A DNA stretch of 64,000 nucleotides. Origin: Ectobius pallidus (Eukaryota > Arthropoda > Insecta > Blattodea > Ectobiidae). The translations under genes and the position numbers were made by a program. Position 1 is the stretch's first letter. Each line of letters begins with the position of its first letter. The stretch spans positions 215,706,484 to 215,770,483 of the forward strand of contig CAXKWD010000001.1 in the NCBI GenBank assembly GCA_964059195.1, in the 5' to 3' direction. Below the pieces are notes generated by a model. The model did not search any database, was not told the origin of the DNA, and saw only the letters and a program-made list of their open reading frames with translations. Positions 44,005 to 55,743 of the stretch are shown here, piece after piece.

Positions 44005-44993
44005 AGGTAGATTTTCGAAGAAAAATCTACCTATTGCAATGGATACCACTTTATGATTTTCGAAAAATTCTTTCATATCTTTACGTTTCATGCTCCCCTA
44101 AGTACGAAACCACCGCCCGTTCAAAAAAAAATTTTGTGATATTTATATATATATATATCTTTACACGATAGCGGCCGTAATTTTGAAGATAGTTGAACCA
44201 AATTTTATTATGTTATTTCTAGGCCCAATAGTTCGGACAAGTTCGTTAATGGGCAAAATTGGCCCAAGGGGGTGGTCGGGGGAGGGGGTTGAAATTTTGA
44301 AAACTTTATATCTCGGCCCCTATGAAGTATAGAGGGAAACTTTGTTTGAATAAATTAGAGTACTCCCTATGGAGTTCACAGTGACACCAACGATTCGGGG
44401 GTTCGAGTGAGGGTGGGGGTGGAGGTGGGGGTGGGGGATGAAAATTCGAAACTTTTGAAACCACGTCTTGTGGGGTATCGTTGAAAAGCTCTTGATGAGT
44501 ACTCTACAAATCAATAAATAGTTTCTTGATAGCTCTCATATGACGCGAGATTTTAATGTTTGAAAATAATAACACTTAAAAGAATTATTATAATATCATA
44601 ATTTTGTCTTGTTTAGCGGCTTTGCTAATTTTATTCATTGCTGATCTTGCGCACGGCCTCCCAGAATATTATATCCTATTCTTGTTGTCAAAACAAATGA
44701 TTGTAGGTTCTTCCTCTTTACCGAATTCAGTTCTTATAATTTTGTCTTGTTTAGCGGCTTTGCTAATTTTATTCATTGCTGATCTTGCGCACGGCCTCCC
44801 AGAATATTATATCCTATTCTTGTTGTCAAAACAAATGATTGTAGGCTCTTCCTCTTTACCGAATTCAGTTCTTATTACTGTAGGTTTACCATGCCAAGGC
44901 TAAAGAAGAAGAGTGCTATGCAGCGACAATAAATTAAACCAAAAGCACTTCGAAATCTACCTCCGCCTGTAGACCTGCCTAAAGGGATTTTTT
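44005..44993 (+). repeat. R3, copy 2, with an internal 138-bp duplication
   Basis: Starts AGGTAGATTTTCGAAG and ends 'cgaaatctacctccgcctgt' plus GGGATTTTTTT. The middle is as in copy 1, with the tandem duplication at 44598-44873 as an extra. Confidence 0.88.
44598..44873 (+). repeat. 138-bp tandem duplication
   Basis: 'ataattttgtcttgtttagc' starts at 44598 and 44736. The two units differ at one base that I saw (ggttc/ggctc). The 99-residue frame across it simply repeats and is not thought to be a gene. Confidence 0.92.
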
Positions 44994-44994
44994 T

Positions 44995-45980
44995 ATTTTC
45001 TTACTTTTACATTTATTTAACCCAGGGTTCTTGGGCCAGTGGCTATACCTCTGGTCGTACACTGAAATTTACATTAAATTTCATTCATTAACAAGATCCT
45101 TCGCTTCTTACATATTTCAGGATTTTGTTTTTATTTCATCCGTTTCAGAAATTTACTGACTCTCATTGTATATATAACCATTGGAAACGTCACTGATGAT
45201 CTTTAGCTTTCTATTTCCTTTGTAAAACCACTCTCTGCGTATACTTCGTGAAAGCCTTGTAGGAATCTCTCTGAGTCCAGAAAGCGAGTTCCGGAGCCCA
45301 TGGTTCACCTGCCATTTTAGCTGCATCCTTCAAAATCTTCCTCGCCTTTTAGGTAGAGACGGTGTATTCCAGGTTAAATGCATAAAATAAAATAAATTTA
45401 CAACCATGAGTTTACCAAATTATTACCATCTGGGCCGGGATCAGAACCCGCGAACTATAAACTTAGTTAGAATTGCATTCAATTTAACGTGAAGGACCTA
45501 TTAAACGTTAGGGTTACCGACAAATAGAATTGAACCATATTTTCTAGTTTAGGCTATGTATCCACGCGTAAAGTTACAGCTTATGACCTCCAGATGCTCT
45601 TTTTACAGCTCACACTTGAGAATGACATTGATGGAACATCTCATGACTTGAAGTAGTCTGGGGATTGATAGAACTACTATTTATAGGGTCTATTCGCTGG
45701 ATAATGTATTCAGCGCTTCTTCATAATGTTTTCCTGACGTCTGCTGGTCATTACATCGCTATCTGTATCTTAATTTTTGACGTATAAACAATCTTTAAAA
45801 TTGGTCTTATTAGAGTTAGCTCCAGTCCCCACTTTCATCTCTTTTAGGACCAAATATTTTTCTAAGCCTCCTGTTTCGACACATCCAAATATTTTTTTTT
45901 CGGAATATCTTTTCAGTTCTTTTAATACAAACCTAAGATAAAAACAACTGTATACATTCTCTACCACTCAGTCAGGGGCA
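44995..45980 (+). other. No gene; possible old SINE head
   Basis: 'gggccgggatcagaacccgc' near 45434 resembles a reversed tRNA B-box region, but no body is shared with other copies. Otherwise unassigned. Confidence 0.3.
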
Positions 45981-45984
45981 ATAC

Positions 45985-46470
45985 ATGAATTACTTACTCA
46001 ATGGCAATAGACAATTCCTCAGCAAGCTAAAGGAATAGTATCTATTTTATGGAACCCGAAGGTTCATTGCCGCGCTTACATGAGCCCGCCATTCAACCCT
46101 ATTCTGCGCTGACTCCATCCAACCATCCCTCGCAAATCCTACTTCTCTTAAATCTAACCTAATATTGTCCACCCACCTACGTCTAGGTCTTCCAAGTGGT
46201 CTTTTCCTTTTGGGTCTTTCAGATGTCTTCCCTCACCCATGCTCGCAACATGTCCAGCCCATTTTATCATCCGTGATTTAATTACTCTTACTGTGACGAG
46301 TACAGGTTATGAAGCTCGTCGTTACGCAGTTTTCTCCAGTCCCCATTTTCATCTCTCTTAGGTCCAAATATTTTCCTAAGCCCCCTGTTTTCGAACACAC
46401 TCAGATTATGTTCTTCTCGAAGAGTAGGCGACCATTGCCTCACCATCTGATTAACACCGTATTTGTACAT
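45985..46470 (-). pseudogene. LINE ORF2 C-terminal fragment, same family as 43536
   Basis: The minus strand shows VFENRGLRKIFGPKRDENGD and NDELHNLYSSQ (46288-46488), then frameshifted remains of the HVARV and LGRPRRR-like part. The tail 'gctgaggaattgtctattgc' follows at the left edge. Confidence 0.85.
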
Positions 46471-46489
46471 AAATAAACAAATAATCATA

Positions 46490-47055
46490 CGTAATTTTTT
46501 AGCTTGTCATTTTCTTTTGTAAAATATTTTTTTAAACAAACAGTACAAACAAACAAAAACAAAAAACTCGGCAGTAAATTTGTAAAGAAAGCACAAAAAA
46601 ATCTTACAGAAAAATATCAGGTACATATTTCAAAATTTGTTGGAGGATTAATTTTAATTAATTAATACGTCTGTTCATGTTTCAATTCAGTGTGCAAAAT
46701 TTAAAGTTTCTGACAAATAGTTTAGAAAATCAGCCTCAACTCTTCGCTCATCCCTAACTCCTCCCTGAAGAGTTGCAATCTATGAACAACACATCCAATT
46801 CACTCTCAACACGACACTGAACTCGCTATCTTAACCTTGTTTGCTATGATCTGATATTTTGCATATGCCTCACATGCGAGCTGATCTTATCTCCACTAAA
46901 TTAACTGAAACACGCAACACTCGCTCGGATTGGCTATTTATAAGCGCGGAGGGTTCGGCTTGCAGTCTGCTTACCTTACAGGGGTTTTATTGTAAGCTAT
47001 GTATTAGCTTACCAGATAATTGAGGGGGACATACAGCTTTCGATGTTGAAAAATA
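46490..47055 (+). other. No feature recognised
   Basis: No coding signal or shared repeat found. Confidence 0.3.
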
Positions 47056-47059
47056 GGTG

Positions 47060-47420
47060 ATGTTCATTTTTTTTTTAAGTGAAACTTTTTTAGCCGCGCT
47101 AGGAGCAAATCGAGAGCTAACCCAAAGTTGCGTTACGAACAAAATCGTCACGAAAGTAGCGGGGCTGTGAAGGACTGCACAGAAAACAATGAAAAAGTCC
47201 AAAATTTCAAAATTAAAAACGGAAATAAAAAATTTTAAAAATCCAAAATTAAAAATCCAAAATTCAAAGTCCAAAAAATAAAAAATTCAAAGATCCAAAA
47301 TTTAAAAAATCCAAAATTAAAAAAAATACAAAATTTAAAAAAGTTCATAAACCCAAAATTTAAAAAGGCCAATAGGCTAATCCAAAATTTAAAAAAATCA
47401 ATTTCACTTATGTCGCGTGG
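47060..47420 (-). repeat. R8, copy 2: flank plus A-rich minisatellite
   Basis: The unique part 'agtgaaacttttttagccgc', 'gcaaatcgagagc' and 'aaatcgtcacgaaagtagcg' matches 48070-48160. The minisatellite of 'aaaatccaaaatttaaaaa'-type units follows at 47200-47400, ending at 'atgtcgcgtggcac'. Confidence 0.75.
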
Positions 47421-47424
47421 CACT

Positions 47425-48060
47425 AGCTAAGGAGTGCAAAAAATTGTTTTCTTTTGTTTTTACAGTGTGTGATTCATACTGCTTTACAAGCTAGCCCTTG
47501 AATGTGTCATTACCGCACACACATTCCTATACGAAATATGCTTATTTAGGTCCCCACTACCTACCTTTACATTTTTGACACATAGTTTAGGACCACCCTG
47601 TATATCAAAAGTTAGAAGACTTTGATAAAATGACGTACATATGTATGCAAAGAATCAACAGTCGAAGATAGGTTAGGTTACCGGCATTGGGAGAAGAAAA
47701 TTAAGAATTTTCGCCATGATAAAACGAACAGAAAATGGGTGAAAAAATACTATAGTAGGAAAATGTGTATTAGACGATTCATGAAAACACATCTTGCGTC
47801 TGTTCTGAAATGCATAAAACGTGAAAAGAAACCATCTTCTTCGTGTTGTGGTTTATACCGCTGAAAGGCTTTTATAAATAGCTGGCCGCATATTATAAGA
47901 GGAAGTCCATTCTGGGAGATCAAACAAACTTGAAAATGTGACAGTGATGAAACACCACTGGGAGAATGCAGAGATTACAGTAGATCGATGGCAAGTTGGA
48001 GTTAGTGTTTCAAGAGCTTCTTTATCTTCTTAAGCTATTCTTGTGGCATCCTCAACCAAT
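47425..48060 (+). other. No gene recognised
   Basis: No shared repeat. Separates two R8 copies in the same orientation. Confidence 0.3.
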
Positions 48061-48064
48061 CAAA

Positions 48065-48480
48065 GTTTTTGAAGTGAAATTTCTTTAGCCACGGTAGGGG
48101 TAAATCGAGACCTTGTGTAACGCTCAAAAATCGTCACGAAATTAGTGTCACACTCAAAATCGTCACGAAATTAGTGTGTGATGGAACGGACTCAATGATT
48201 AGGCTTATCCAAAATTTTAAAAATTAAAAAATCAAAAATCAAAAATTAAAAATCGAAAATCGAAAATTAAAAATCCAAAACATAAAAAATTCAAAGATCC
48301 AAAATTTAACAAGTCCAAAATTAAAAAACCAAAATTCCAAAATTAAAAAATTTAAAGATCAAAAATTTAAAAGTCCAAAAATCCAGAATTTTAAAAATAA
48401 AAAACACATAATTAAAAATCTAAATATCCAAAATTTAAAAAAATCAAAAAATCCAAAATTTAAAAATCCAGCTGCCTAGT
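48065..48480 (-). repeat. R8, copy 3
   Basis: 'agtgaaatttctttagccac', 'ggtaaatcgagaccttgtg' and 'aaatcgtcacgaaattagtg' (the last repeated) precede a minisatellite of 'aaaaatccaaaattt'-type units at 48190-48470. Confidence 0.75.
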
Positions 48481-48693
48481 CTGCCTAGGCTTAAATACGA
48501 CACTGGATAGGCCTACATAGATCCATTTAAAATTATCAGCTGAAAAATAATGAATTTGGCACTTAGACCCTTATAAAACTAAACTCTTCAATTAGGAATC
48601 TCGTTTCATAAACGTCCTCGTGTCTTAGTCTATGCCATTATAGGCTCTTTGCGTAATGTACTATTTTCCCACGATCACAACATTTGAGATAGT

Positions 48694-49142
48694 ATATTGC
48701 GATACAAGTGCCGTAAGCGATGCATACGGATCGAGGAAAGAGTTTGAAAAAAACGAGGCGCTTGCACCGAGTTTTTTCAATTTCCGAGATCCGTTATCCG
48801 CTTACGGAACGAGTATTGCATGCTATTTTTTGCACGATTATTTATAAGTTATCAATTTATTAAAATTAATTGAGATATTTCCTGAAAATATTATGTATAT
48901 ACATTCTTGAAGATAGATGTTTATTTCAGATTCGCATGTTTTTGTTGTTATGGGAACCGAATATTTGTCCTGGGGGGGCCTTGTCAATAAAGGCTTGTAT
49001 TATGATGTGCCGTAAGTAAATTCTTACCGCACGGAAACTCTTACCGCACATGGCAACAAGATTGCGTGTGGGAATGTCAACTTACGATCCACGGCAACAA
49101 CATTCGTAAGTACCACTAATTAGTTAAGTCGTGCAAAAAAGA
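48694..49142 (+). repeat. R2, uninterrupted reference copy
   Basis: Hairpin 1 arms GTGCCGTAAGCG (48709-48720) and CGCTTACGG (48799-48807), extended by ACGGATC / GATCCGT. Hairpin 2 arms GTGCCGTAAG (49007-49016) and CTTACCGCAC (49023-49032). TTTTTTGCACGA and TCGTGCAAAAAA form an inverted pair around the right two thirds. Noncoding. Confidence 0.85.
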
Positions 49143-49144
49143 TT

Positions 49145-49720
49145 AAAAGTCACAATCTCGCACCAGTTTTGAATATTTGCAGCCTGTCCTGTGTTACTCG
49201 CATTACAATATCTGAGCACGCAGTTGTTTCTCCTCTCGTTTCTAACAAACGTGCGTGTGTGACGGATGTTTTTTTTAACTCTGTACGAGCTTGAAAAGTG
49301 TGTCAGTGAATCGCAGTTATTAAAAGCTGTTTATTAAATTAGATTGGACTCGTAGAGACAGCATCTCATCACGTTAATGGTACAGATGTTGATTAATAAA
49401 CAATTCCCTGAACAGGCAAACAATCCAGAGCGCCGTGCTCGCCCCCATTACGGTAATTACAATCACACGAGTACGGCTTCTTCTCATTACACGAAGCCTG
49501 GTCTCCTCGAATGTCCCTGCACGAAGCTTGTACTCATTAAGTGCAAAGTTCCAACCTCAGGGCCCTGTTTCACAAAGATTTGTACCAACATTATTATGAA
49601 GAACATAATACGTAGAACGAATCTTGTGCTTCCGTATGGGCATAAAGATTAATTGAATCGATTAAAACGTACACAGACTCATGAACCTTATCAAATCATC
49701 CATAAACGATTAAAACAATT
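49145..49720 (+). other. No gene supported
   Basis: A frame at 49377-49652 has mixed composition and no domain. Slightly GC-richer than its surroundings. I see no splice-bounded exon. Confidence 0.3.
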
Positions 49721-49726
49721 GATAAT

Positions 49727-50464
49727 AAAAAAAATCCCTTTAGTCAAGCCTACAAACTGAGGTAGATTTCGAAGTGCTTTTGGTTTAATTTACTGTCGCT
49801 GCGTAGCACTCTTCTTCTTTAGCCTTGGCATGACAAACCCGCAATAATAAATGCAAAAAAGAGGAAATAGCACTTTTTCAAACATTCAATATCACCTTAA
49901 ATAAGAACTATCAAGAAACTAGTTATTGATTTGTCGTGTCCTCATCAAGAGCTTTTCAACGATACCCCACAAGACGTAGTTTCAAAAATTTCGAATTTCC
50001 ATCCCCCCACCCCCACTCGTACCCCCAAAACCACCGAACCATTGGTGTCACTGTGAACTCCATAGGGAGTACTCTAATTTATTCAAACAAAGTTTCCCTC
50101 TATACTTCATAGGAGCCGAGATATAAATGTTTTAAAATTTCAACCCCCTCCCCCGACCACCCCCTTGGGCCAATTTTGCTCATTAACGAACTTGTCCGAA
50201 CTATTGGGCCTAGAAATAACATAATAAAATTTGGTTCAAATATCTTCAAAATTACGGCCGCTAGCGTGTAAAGATATATATATATATATATATATATAAT
50301 ATAATATAAATATACATTTATATATATAAATATCACACAAAAAATTTGAACAGGCGGTGGTTTCGTACTTAGGGAGGCATGAAACGTAAAGATATGAAAT
50401 AATTTTTCGAAAGTCATGACATGGTATCGATTGCAATAGGTAGATTTTTCTTCGAAATCTACCT
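49727..50464 (-). repeat. R3, copy 3
   Basis: Reverse orientation: AAAATCCCTTTAGTCAAGCC at left to GAAGAAAAATCTACC / GAAATCTACCT at right. Contains the (TA)n-rich part at 50275-50340. Confidence 0.88.
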
Positions 50465-50721
50465 AAAAAGTAAAACCAGATTTCGATTTGCATTTCACGA
50501 TTAAAGTGCGATGCCAGGGGAATAAAACATCAGATTCAAGTTCCCTAGCCCCCCGCCCACCCCTTCCCAAAAAATCCGCACAGTGAGTTTCGTCCAAGTC
50601 ATTCAATGCTCTTTATTTCCCGGTTGCTGTGGCAATTAATCTCACAATTGAATACTGTCTTGTCAACAGGTGGCGTTGGCTATGCGTTCATCACATATAT
50701 ACCTACGAAGTTCGCTTTTTA

Positions 50722-51943
50722 TACAGGATATTAATGAATAACACCGAACTATTTTACCTTTGTATAGAGGGGACTTAGACAAGCAGCTTTTATTAGGAGA
50801 ATTTTGCTCTATGGATTCAATTAAGTTATTCCTGTTACAGCATAAAATCTCCCCGGGAATGGCCGACACTGACTTCTATCATTTGAAAAAAATGCAAAAC
50901 TTAGTTGTTAACACTGGAGTAATAGATAAAAGAACTAATGCAGTGGCGACCAGTCATGTGATTAGTCTGTAAATTTTGCAGATTATGTAAATACTAAATT
51001 ATGATATGGCTGTTGACGATTGATCAAGAATCAGGTTTTTATCGATCACTAGGAAGGCATGAAGTCAATTTAATCAACATTTTAACCCTATTTCGCGTAA
51101 TTATTGATTTATGAGCCCCAAATTATAATGATTTTAATGCCCTGTAGCCATGGCCGTAGCTAGGCGGTGGCGAGATGGGCCCCCGCCAAGGGCGCAGGTA
51201 CAGAGAGGACGCAAAATTAACCATGAAAAATCCCGCCTTTTTTTAGACGGGTGCAATTTATCAAGCAATAAAAATTCCACGTTAATGGAAGAAATCTTTC
51301 AGGTTATTAAAAATTACTGCACTTGAACTATCTGTAGTATTATGCCGATTGTCTACAAACAGAAGTCAGTCATTTAATTAACACGTGTTTTATTGACAGA
51401 GTATAACATAAATCATGAACAGTATGGAATGATATAACAATAAAATTTAAAATGTACGTTATTATTGAGATGAAAGTGGTTCAACTATTCGAAAAAAAAA
51501 AAAAAAACTTTTACCTATATTAATGTGTTAAACATTTTAGTAGGCCTCAGGTCTATTATGTAATTTACTTTTGGTACTAGATTTTATTATTTAATTATCT
51601 TTTAAGTAGTTCAGTCGTCTGAAAATAAGGTTTTAGTACCTTGAAAGTCCAACACTTAGTTCATTTTCAAATTGAGGTTTAGGTTTTCTTTGATAATAAC
51701 AGTGTTTTTATATTAAAATAATAAACAATTTTACAGAAATTTAAAACAATTGTTCAGACCCCCCAGTATTGGAGGGCGCAGATTTGTCAAACTCGCCAAG
51801 GGCGCAGAAGGACCTTGCTACGGCCCTGCCTGTAGCATACACATTTTACCTCATAGAGCAAAAATCTCCTAATGAAAGTTGCTTGACTAGGTCCCCTCTA
51901 TATACAGGTAAAATATTTCGGTGTTATTTATTAACACCCTGTA
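50722..51943. mobile_element. R4 MITE interrupted by a hAT
   Basis: Left end TACAGGATATTAATGAATAA, right end AACACCCTGTA, TA on both sides. The interior is as in the other R4 copies. Removing 51149-51828 and one CCTGTAGC restores the R4 sequence 'gccctgtagcatacacattt'. Confidence 0.92.
51149..51828. mobile_element. hAT MITE, 680 bp, in R4, exact 8-bp target duplication
   Basis: CCTGTAGC at 51141-51148 and 51829-51836. Inverted ends CATGGCCGTAGCTAGG and CAGGGCCGTAGCAAGG. Subterminal 'gccaagggcgcag' motifs occur near both ends. No transposase. Confidence 0.94.
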
Positions 51944-51944
51944 T

Positions 51945-52295
51945 ATCACACAAATGTCAGTGCTGCGTCCCCGATACAGCCTACCCGACTTATTTTAAAC
52001 TGTGTAGTTTTGCTTAAGCGATAACGTTTATATAAATTTTGTTTTAAAATGAAGCGCTGAAGCTATATAATCAGGAGGCTTAGGAATGAGCACGTTTAGA
52101 TGAGTGATGTGGGAATATGCGCCACACTGCGGTATTCCCTGAAAACTGCGCCTGAACACGAGAACATCGCGTGGCACATTACTCATTTGTTCAGTATTTA
52201 AATATTTGTTAGAAAATATTTACATTTACAGAGCATCACTCTCGACATAAAGGCTTCCTAACTGGTGATAAGGCCGTTTATGTAAGATTAGACAA
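51945..52295 (+). other. No feature recognised
   Basis: No coding signal or shared repeat. Confidence 0.3.
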
Positions 52296-52303
52296 TATTT
52301 ATC

Positions 52304-52796
52304 CATGGGCGTCCACAGAAATTTTGTCAAGGGGGGGGGCAATGAACGAATTACCACCATCACTATGCTATTACAATCACTTTATTATTATTATATAATC
52401 AACAACCTTCATTTACTGTAGCTGGACTATGGCCATGGATACAAAGAAAACATCTGGTGTATACACTCATATGACTTTTACAATTTCATAGGTACTATTC
52501 ATATAAAAAAATAAAATGCGACATTTTCTTGCCTTATCTTCATTATAATAAAATGCTTGGGTATAGGCTAAATGGTTTCAAGTTCAGGGGAAGTAATTAT
52601 TCCTACATGCTAATATCTAGTCAGCTGTTACAGCTCGTTCTCATCCAAACAACGCGAACATGAACAGTATTTGGAGACTTAAACCTCAATTCACATTTAG
52701 TTGTTTGTAGTCATTTAATTTATAGGTTTATGTGTGAACAATTTCCAGGGAGGGGCAGCGGCCCTACCCTGCCCCCCCCCCTTCCGGACGGCCATG
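52304..52796. mobile_element. hAT MITE, 493 bp, exact 8-bp target duplication
   Basis: TATTTATC at 52296-52303 and 52797-52804. Ends CATGGGCGTCC and, inverted, CATGGCCGTCC, each followed inward by a G-rich run. No transposase. Confidence 0.88.
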
Positions 52797-52861
52797 TATT
52801 TATCACAGTTCAACAGGGGATCAAAACAAAAGTTGAAACGTTGGTTTATAAGTTTTTATTA

Positions 52862-53020
52862 ACAAAGATCTGTGGCGGTACATCCCTTGTAGGGCTAGGC
52901 CCACCATCCGACCGATGTGTCGCTAGCGCTCGTTTTGTTACTTCCTGTTCGCCCAATAAGTTCTATATGTTTATCCATTTATTTATTTTAACGTGGCAGA
53001 GTTAATGCCACAAATTAAGA
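52862..53020 (-). repeat. Direct repeat unit, copy 1 (possible LINE 3' end)
   Basis: 'agatctgtggcggtacatcc' and 'cttgtagggctaggc' to 'cgtggcagagttaatgccac' recurs after the mariner at 54022-54185 and 54486-54515, split there by SINE-A. The reverse reading 'ttaactctgcca' plus an (AAAT)-rich run is like LINE 3' ends here. Confidence 0.7.
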
Positions 53021-53027
53021 GAATATA

Positions 53028-54013
53028 CGAGGGCCGTGCATAAAGTAAGTTTCCCTGGGGCCGTTTACAGAAAAAAACACCATGGAAATGTTTATTGCTA
53101 CAGATACAGCAAGCGTTCAGCTAATTTTCAACATATTTGTCACCGGAATTGAGATAATTTTCATACCGTGGGACCAACGTTTGAAAACTGTGTCGGAGAA
53201 GTCTGCCGCTTGCGATTTGAACCACTGTGTGGAAACCATGTCTGTCTCTTAGCCATTCGCTGTCATTTTTTGAGATGTAGGAAAAGATGAAAATCATTGG
53301 GAGCGAGATCCGGGTGAATATTTAAACATCTCCTAATCGAACTTCTGCAGGAGACTTCCTGGGATGTGTTTAAAAGCAGTTCAACTTGGGATCAAAACAA
53401 AAATGAAACGTTTCAACCACGAATTGCAGTACTTATGAACATTTTCTATACAACGAGGCGCGCCCATAAAGTAACTTTCCCACATGACATTAACGGAAAC
53501 AAAACGCAATTAATGGAAAAATTTATTGTAACAGATACAGCAAGTATAATATGTGATAATTTTCTATGTTTTTCTGTCAATCTCTACCATTCTCTGTCAT
53601 TCACTGTCATTTCTTGAGGGGCAGGAAAAGATTAAAATCTCTGGGTGCGCGGTCCGAGCTGTAGGGTGGAGACTTCAACACCTCCCTGCAAGAGTTCGGC
53701 TAGGAGATGTTTCAACATCCATCCTACATCCCGGACCTCGCTTCCAGCGATTTCCATCTTTTCCTACAACTCAATAAATGACAAAGAAGCGGAGATGGTT
53801 GTCAGACAGTGGTTCAAACCCCAGGCGGCAAACTTCCACGACACAAATGTTCAAACGTTGGTCCTACGGTATGACAAATGTCTCAATTCCTATGGCGAAT
53901 ATGTTGAAAAATAGTTGAACAGTTGCTATATCTGTTGCAATAACTATTTCCATGACATTTTGTTTTGTTTGTGTACACGGCCCTAGGGAAACGTATTTTG
54001 TGGACGGCCCTCA
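53028..54013. mobile_element. Composite head-to-head mariner
   Basis: Left end CGAGGGCCGTGCATAAAGTA, right end (inverted) TGAGGGCCGTCCACAAAATA, TA outside both. A second left-type end starts near 53454 (cgaggcgcgcccataaagta). Transposase C-terminal remains are on the minus strand at left and on the plus strand at right, so both outer ends are 3' ends. Confidence 0.75.
53700..53914 (+). pseudogene. Mariner transposase C-terminal fragment
   Basis: EMFQHPSYIPDLASSDFHLF (last catalytic aspartate in SDFH), then a stop and frameshift, then VVRQWFKPQAANFHD and LRYDKCLNSYGEYVEK with a normal stop. This is the mariner C terminus. Confidence 0.85.
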
Positions 54014-54185
54014 TATTAAAAAAGGTCTGTGGCGGTACATCCCTTGTAGGGCTATGCATACTATCCGCTCGTTTTGTTAACTTCGTGCTCGACTTTTAAA
54101 TTCTATATATATTTATATATATATTTATTTATATATATATATTTATTTATTTATTTATTTATCTATCATTTATTTATTTATTTTG

Positions 54186-54478
54186 AGGTACGCAGTAGCG
54201 TAGTGGTTGAGGCGCTGCGCTACAAACCGGAAGGTCGCGGCTTCGATTCCCTGGAGTTTTTCAATTGGCCTAATCCTTCTGGTGGCACTATCTCCCTGGG
54301 GTCGACTCAGCCTCTAACAGAAATGAGTACCAGGAGCACTCCTGGGGGTAAAGGCGGCCGGTGGTAAGGCTGACAACCTTACCACCTTCACGTGCCGAAT
54401 GTCAAAAACTCTGGGAGCCTCAACCTCCTGGAACCCTCTGGGCCTCCATGGCCTATATATAGAGAACACTTTACTATT
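54186..54478 (+). mobile_element. SINE-A, plus strand
   Basis: Head: tagcgtagtggttgaggcgc (A box) and TTCGATTCC (B box). The body 'gtcgactcagcctctaacag' runs to 'gaacactttacta'. It splits the second copy of the 52862 repeat inside a (TTTA)-rich run. Confidence 0.92.
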
Positions 54479-54519
54479 AATTAATTTTAAAGTGGCAGAG
54501 TTAATGCCACAAATAAAGG

Positions 54520-55030
54520 GAAGATAATTTAGTTCGCTGTTATGACGGCAGAGGCACAAACTGCAGCAATGCGCTATGCAAGGTGATCCGTCCTGCAATT
54601 AAGGCCATTCCAACGGAATGCACTGGGTATAATTTGGAACAATTCAACCCGTTGCCCGTGAAACGACATAATAATTACAATTGCAAACGGAGAAAATGAA
54701 CCCGGACCTGCATTTGTTTGTACTTAACCAATTAATACGAGGCAATCAATTCTCATATAAAACAATGATGTTTTAATGAGTTCCGCTGGTGGCAGATTTC
54801 CATGAAACCCAGGCAGAGGTGTAAATTTGATTGTTCTTGACACACCGCGATTGTTCTCGGACGCAGTATTCTAGGAATTTATGAATATGGTGTTACATAA
54901 TGAAAATAATCCCTTTCAGCTTGGCCTATTAGCGTAGGTACGTTTTGAAATTCATATTTCTGTAATTTACAACAATTTCGTAATTCTTTACGTTAGAACA
55001 AAAAGGGCCGAAGTGAATTGTAACCATACA
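54520..55030 (+). other. No feature recognised
   Basis: No coding signal or shared repeat. Confidence 0.3.
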
Positions 55031-55037
55031 TACTATT

Positions 55038-55335
55038 AGGTAGATTTCGAAAAAAATCTATGGATGGAAATTCGAATTTTTTGAAACCACGTCCAGTGGG
55101 GTATCATTGAAAAGCTCTTGATGAGTACTCTACAAATCAATAACCAGTTTCTCGATAGCTCTCATATAAGGCGAGATTTGAATGTTTGAAAAAGTGCTCT
55201 TTCCTTCTTTTTTTTTCATTTATTATTGCGGGTTTGTCATGCCAAGGCTGAAGTAGAAAAGTGCTCCGCAGCGACCATAAATTAAACCAAAAGCACTTCG
55301 AAATCTACCTCAGCCTGTAGGCCTGCCTAAAGGGA
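55038..55335 (+). repeat. R3, copy 4, internally deleted
   Basis: AGGTAGATTTCGAAAAAAAT, then a jump directly to the right half ('ggatggaaattcgaattttt'), ending 'cgaaatctacctcagcctgt' and a T run. Confidence 0.85.
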
Positions 55336-55351
55336 TTTTTTTTTTTTTTTA

Positions 55352-55700
55352 ATTCATCTGTATTTATACTGCATTTAGCTGCAAGGCCATATCAGGAGTT
55401 CGGGATGTGTGTCTATACAGTAGGGTTGGCCATGGAACTATTGATTGTCAATAAATTGTTTCTAATGTTAGTGTATTTTATGGAGTAAATTTCAACTGAT
55501 ATTAATTTAAATGGATATGATACAGGATGAAATGGTGTGAATGATTCATGGTTTGTAAATATCCAATTCGGCATTTGCCTTTACGTCTGGGGAAACCATG
55601 AAAAAAAATAGTCAAATTGGCCGTCCACGGGATTTGAACCTGGGACGTCCCGAATGCGAGTCCAAGACGTTACCATCTCGGCCACCTTGCTCGGTCATAC
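55352..55700 (-). mobile_element. SINE-B, minus strand
   Basis: On the minus strand: gcaaggtggccgagatggta (A box region), GGTTCAAATCC (B box), body with 'ttcatggtttccccagacgt', to 'agctaaatgcagtataaata'. It directly abuts R3 copy 4. Confidence 0.9.
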
Positions 55701-55743
55701 ATAATTATTTACATGCATAAGGTAAGCATTAGAGCAATTCGCC

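Noticed and set aside
44604..44903. 99-residue frame with a repeated hydrophobic block
   Set aside because: Created by the 138-bp tandem duplication in the noncoding R3 repeat.
54186..54367. tRNA gene suggested by A and B boxes
   Set aside because: The arms do not form a full cloverleaf, and the same head plus body recurs four times with target duplications, so it is a SINE.
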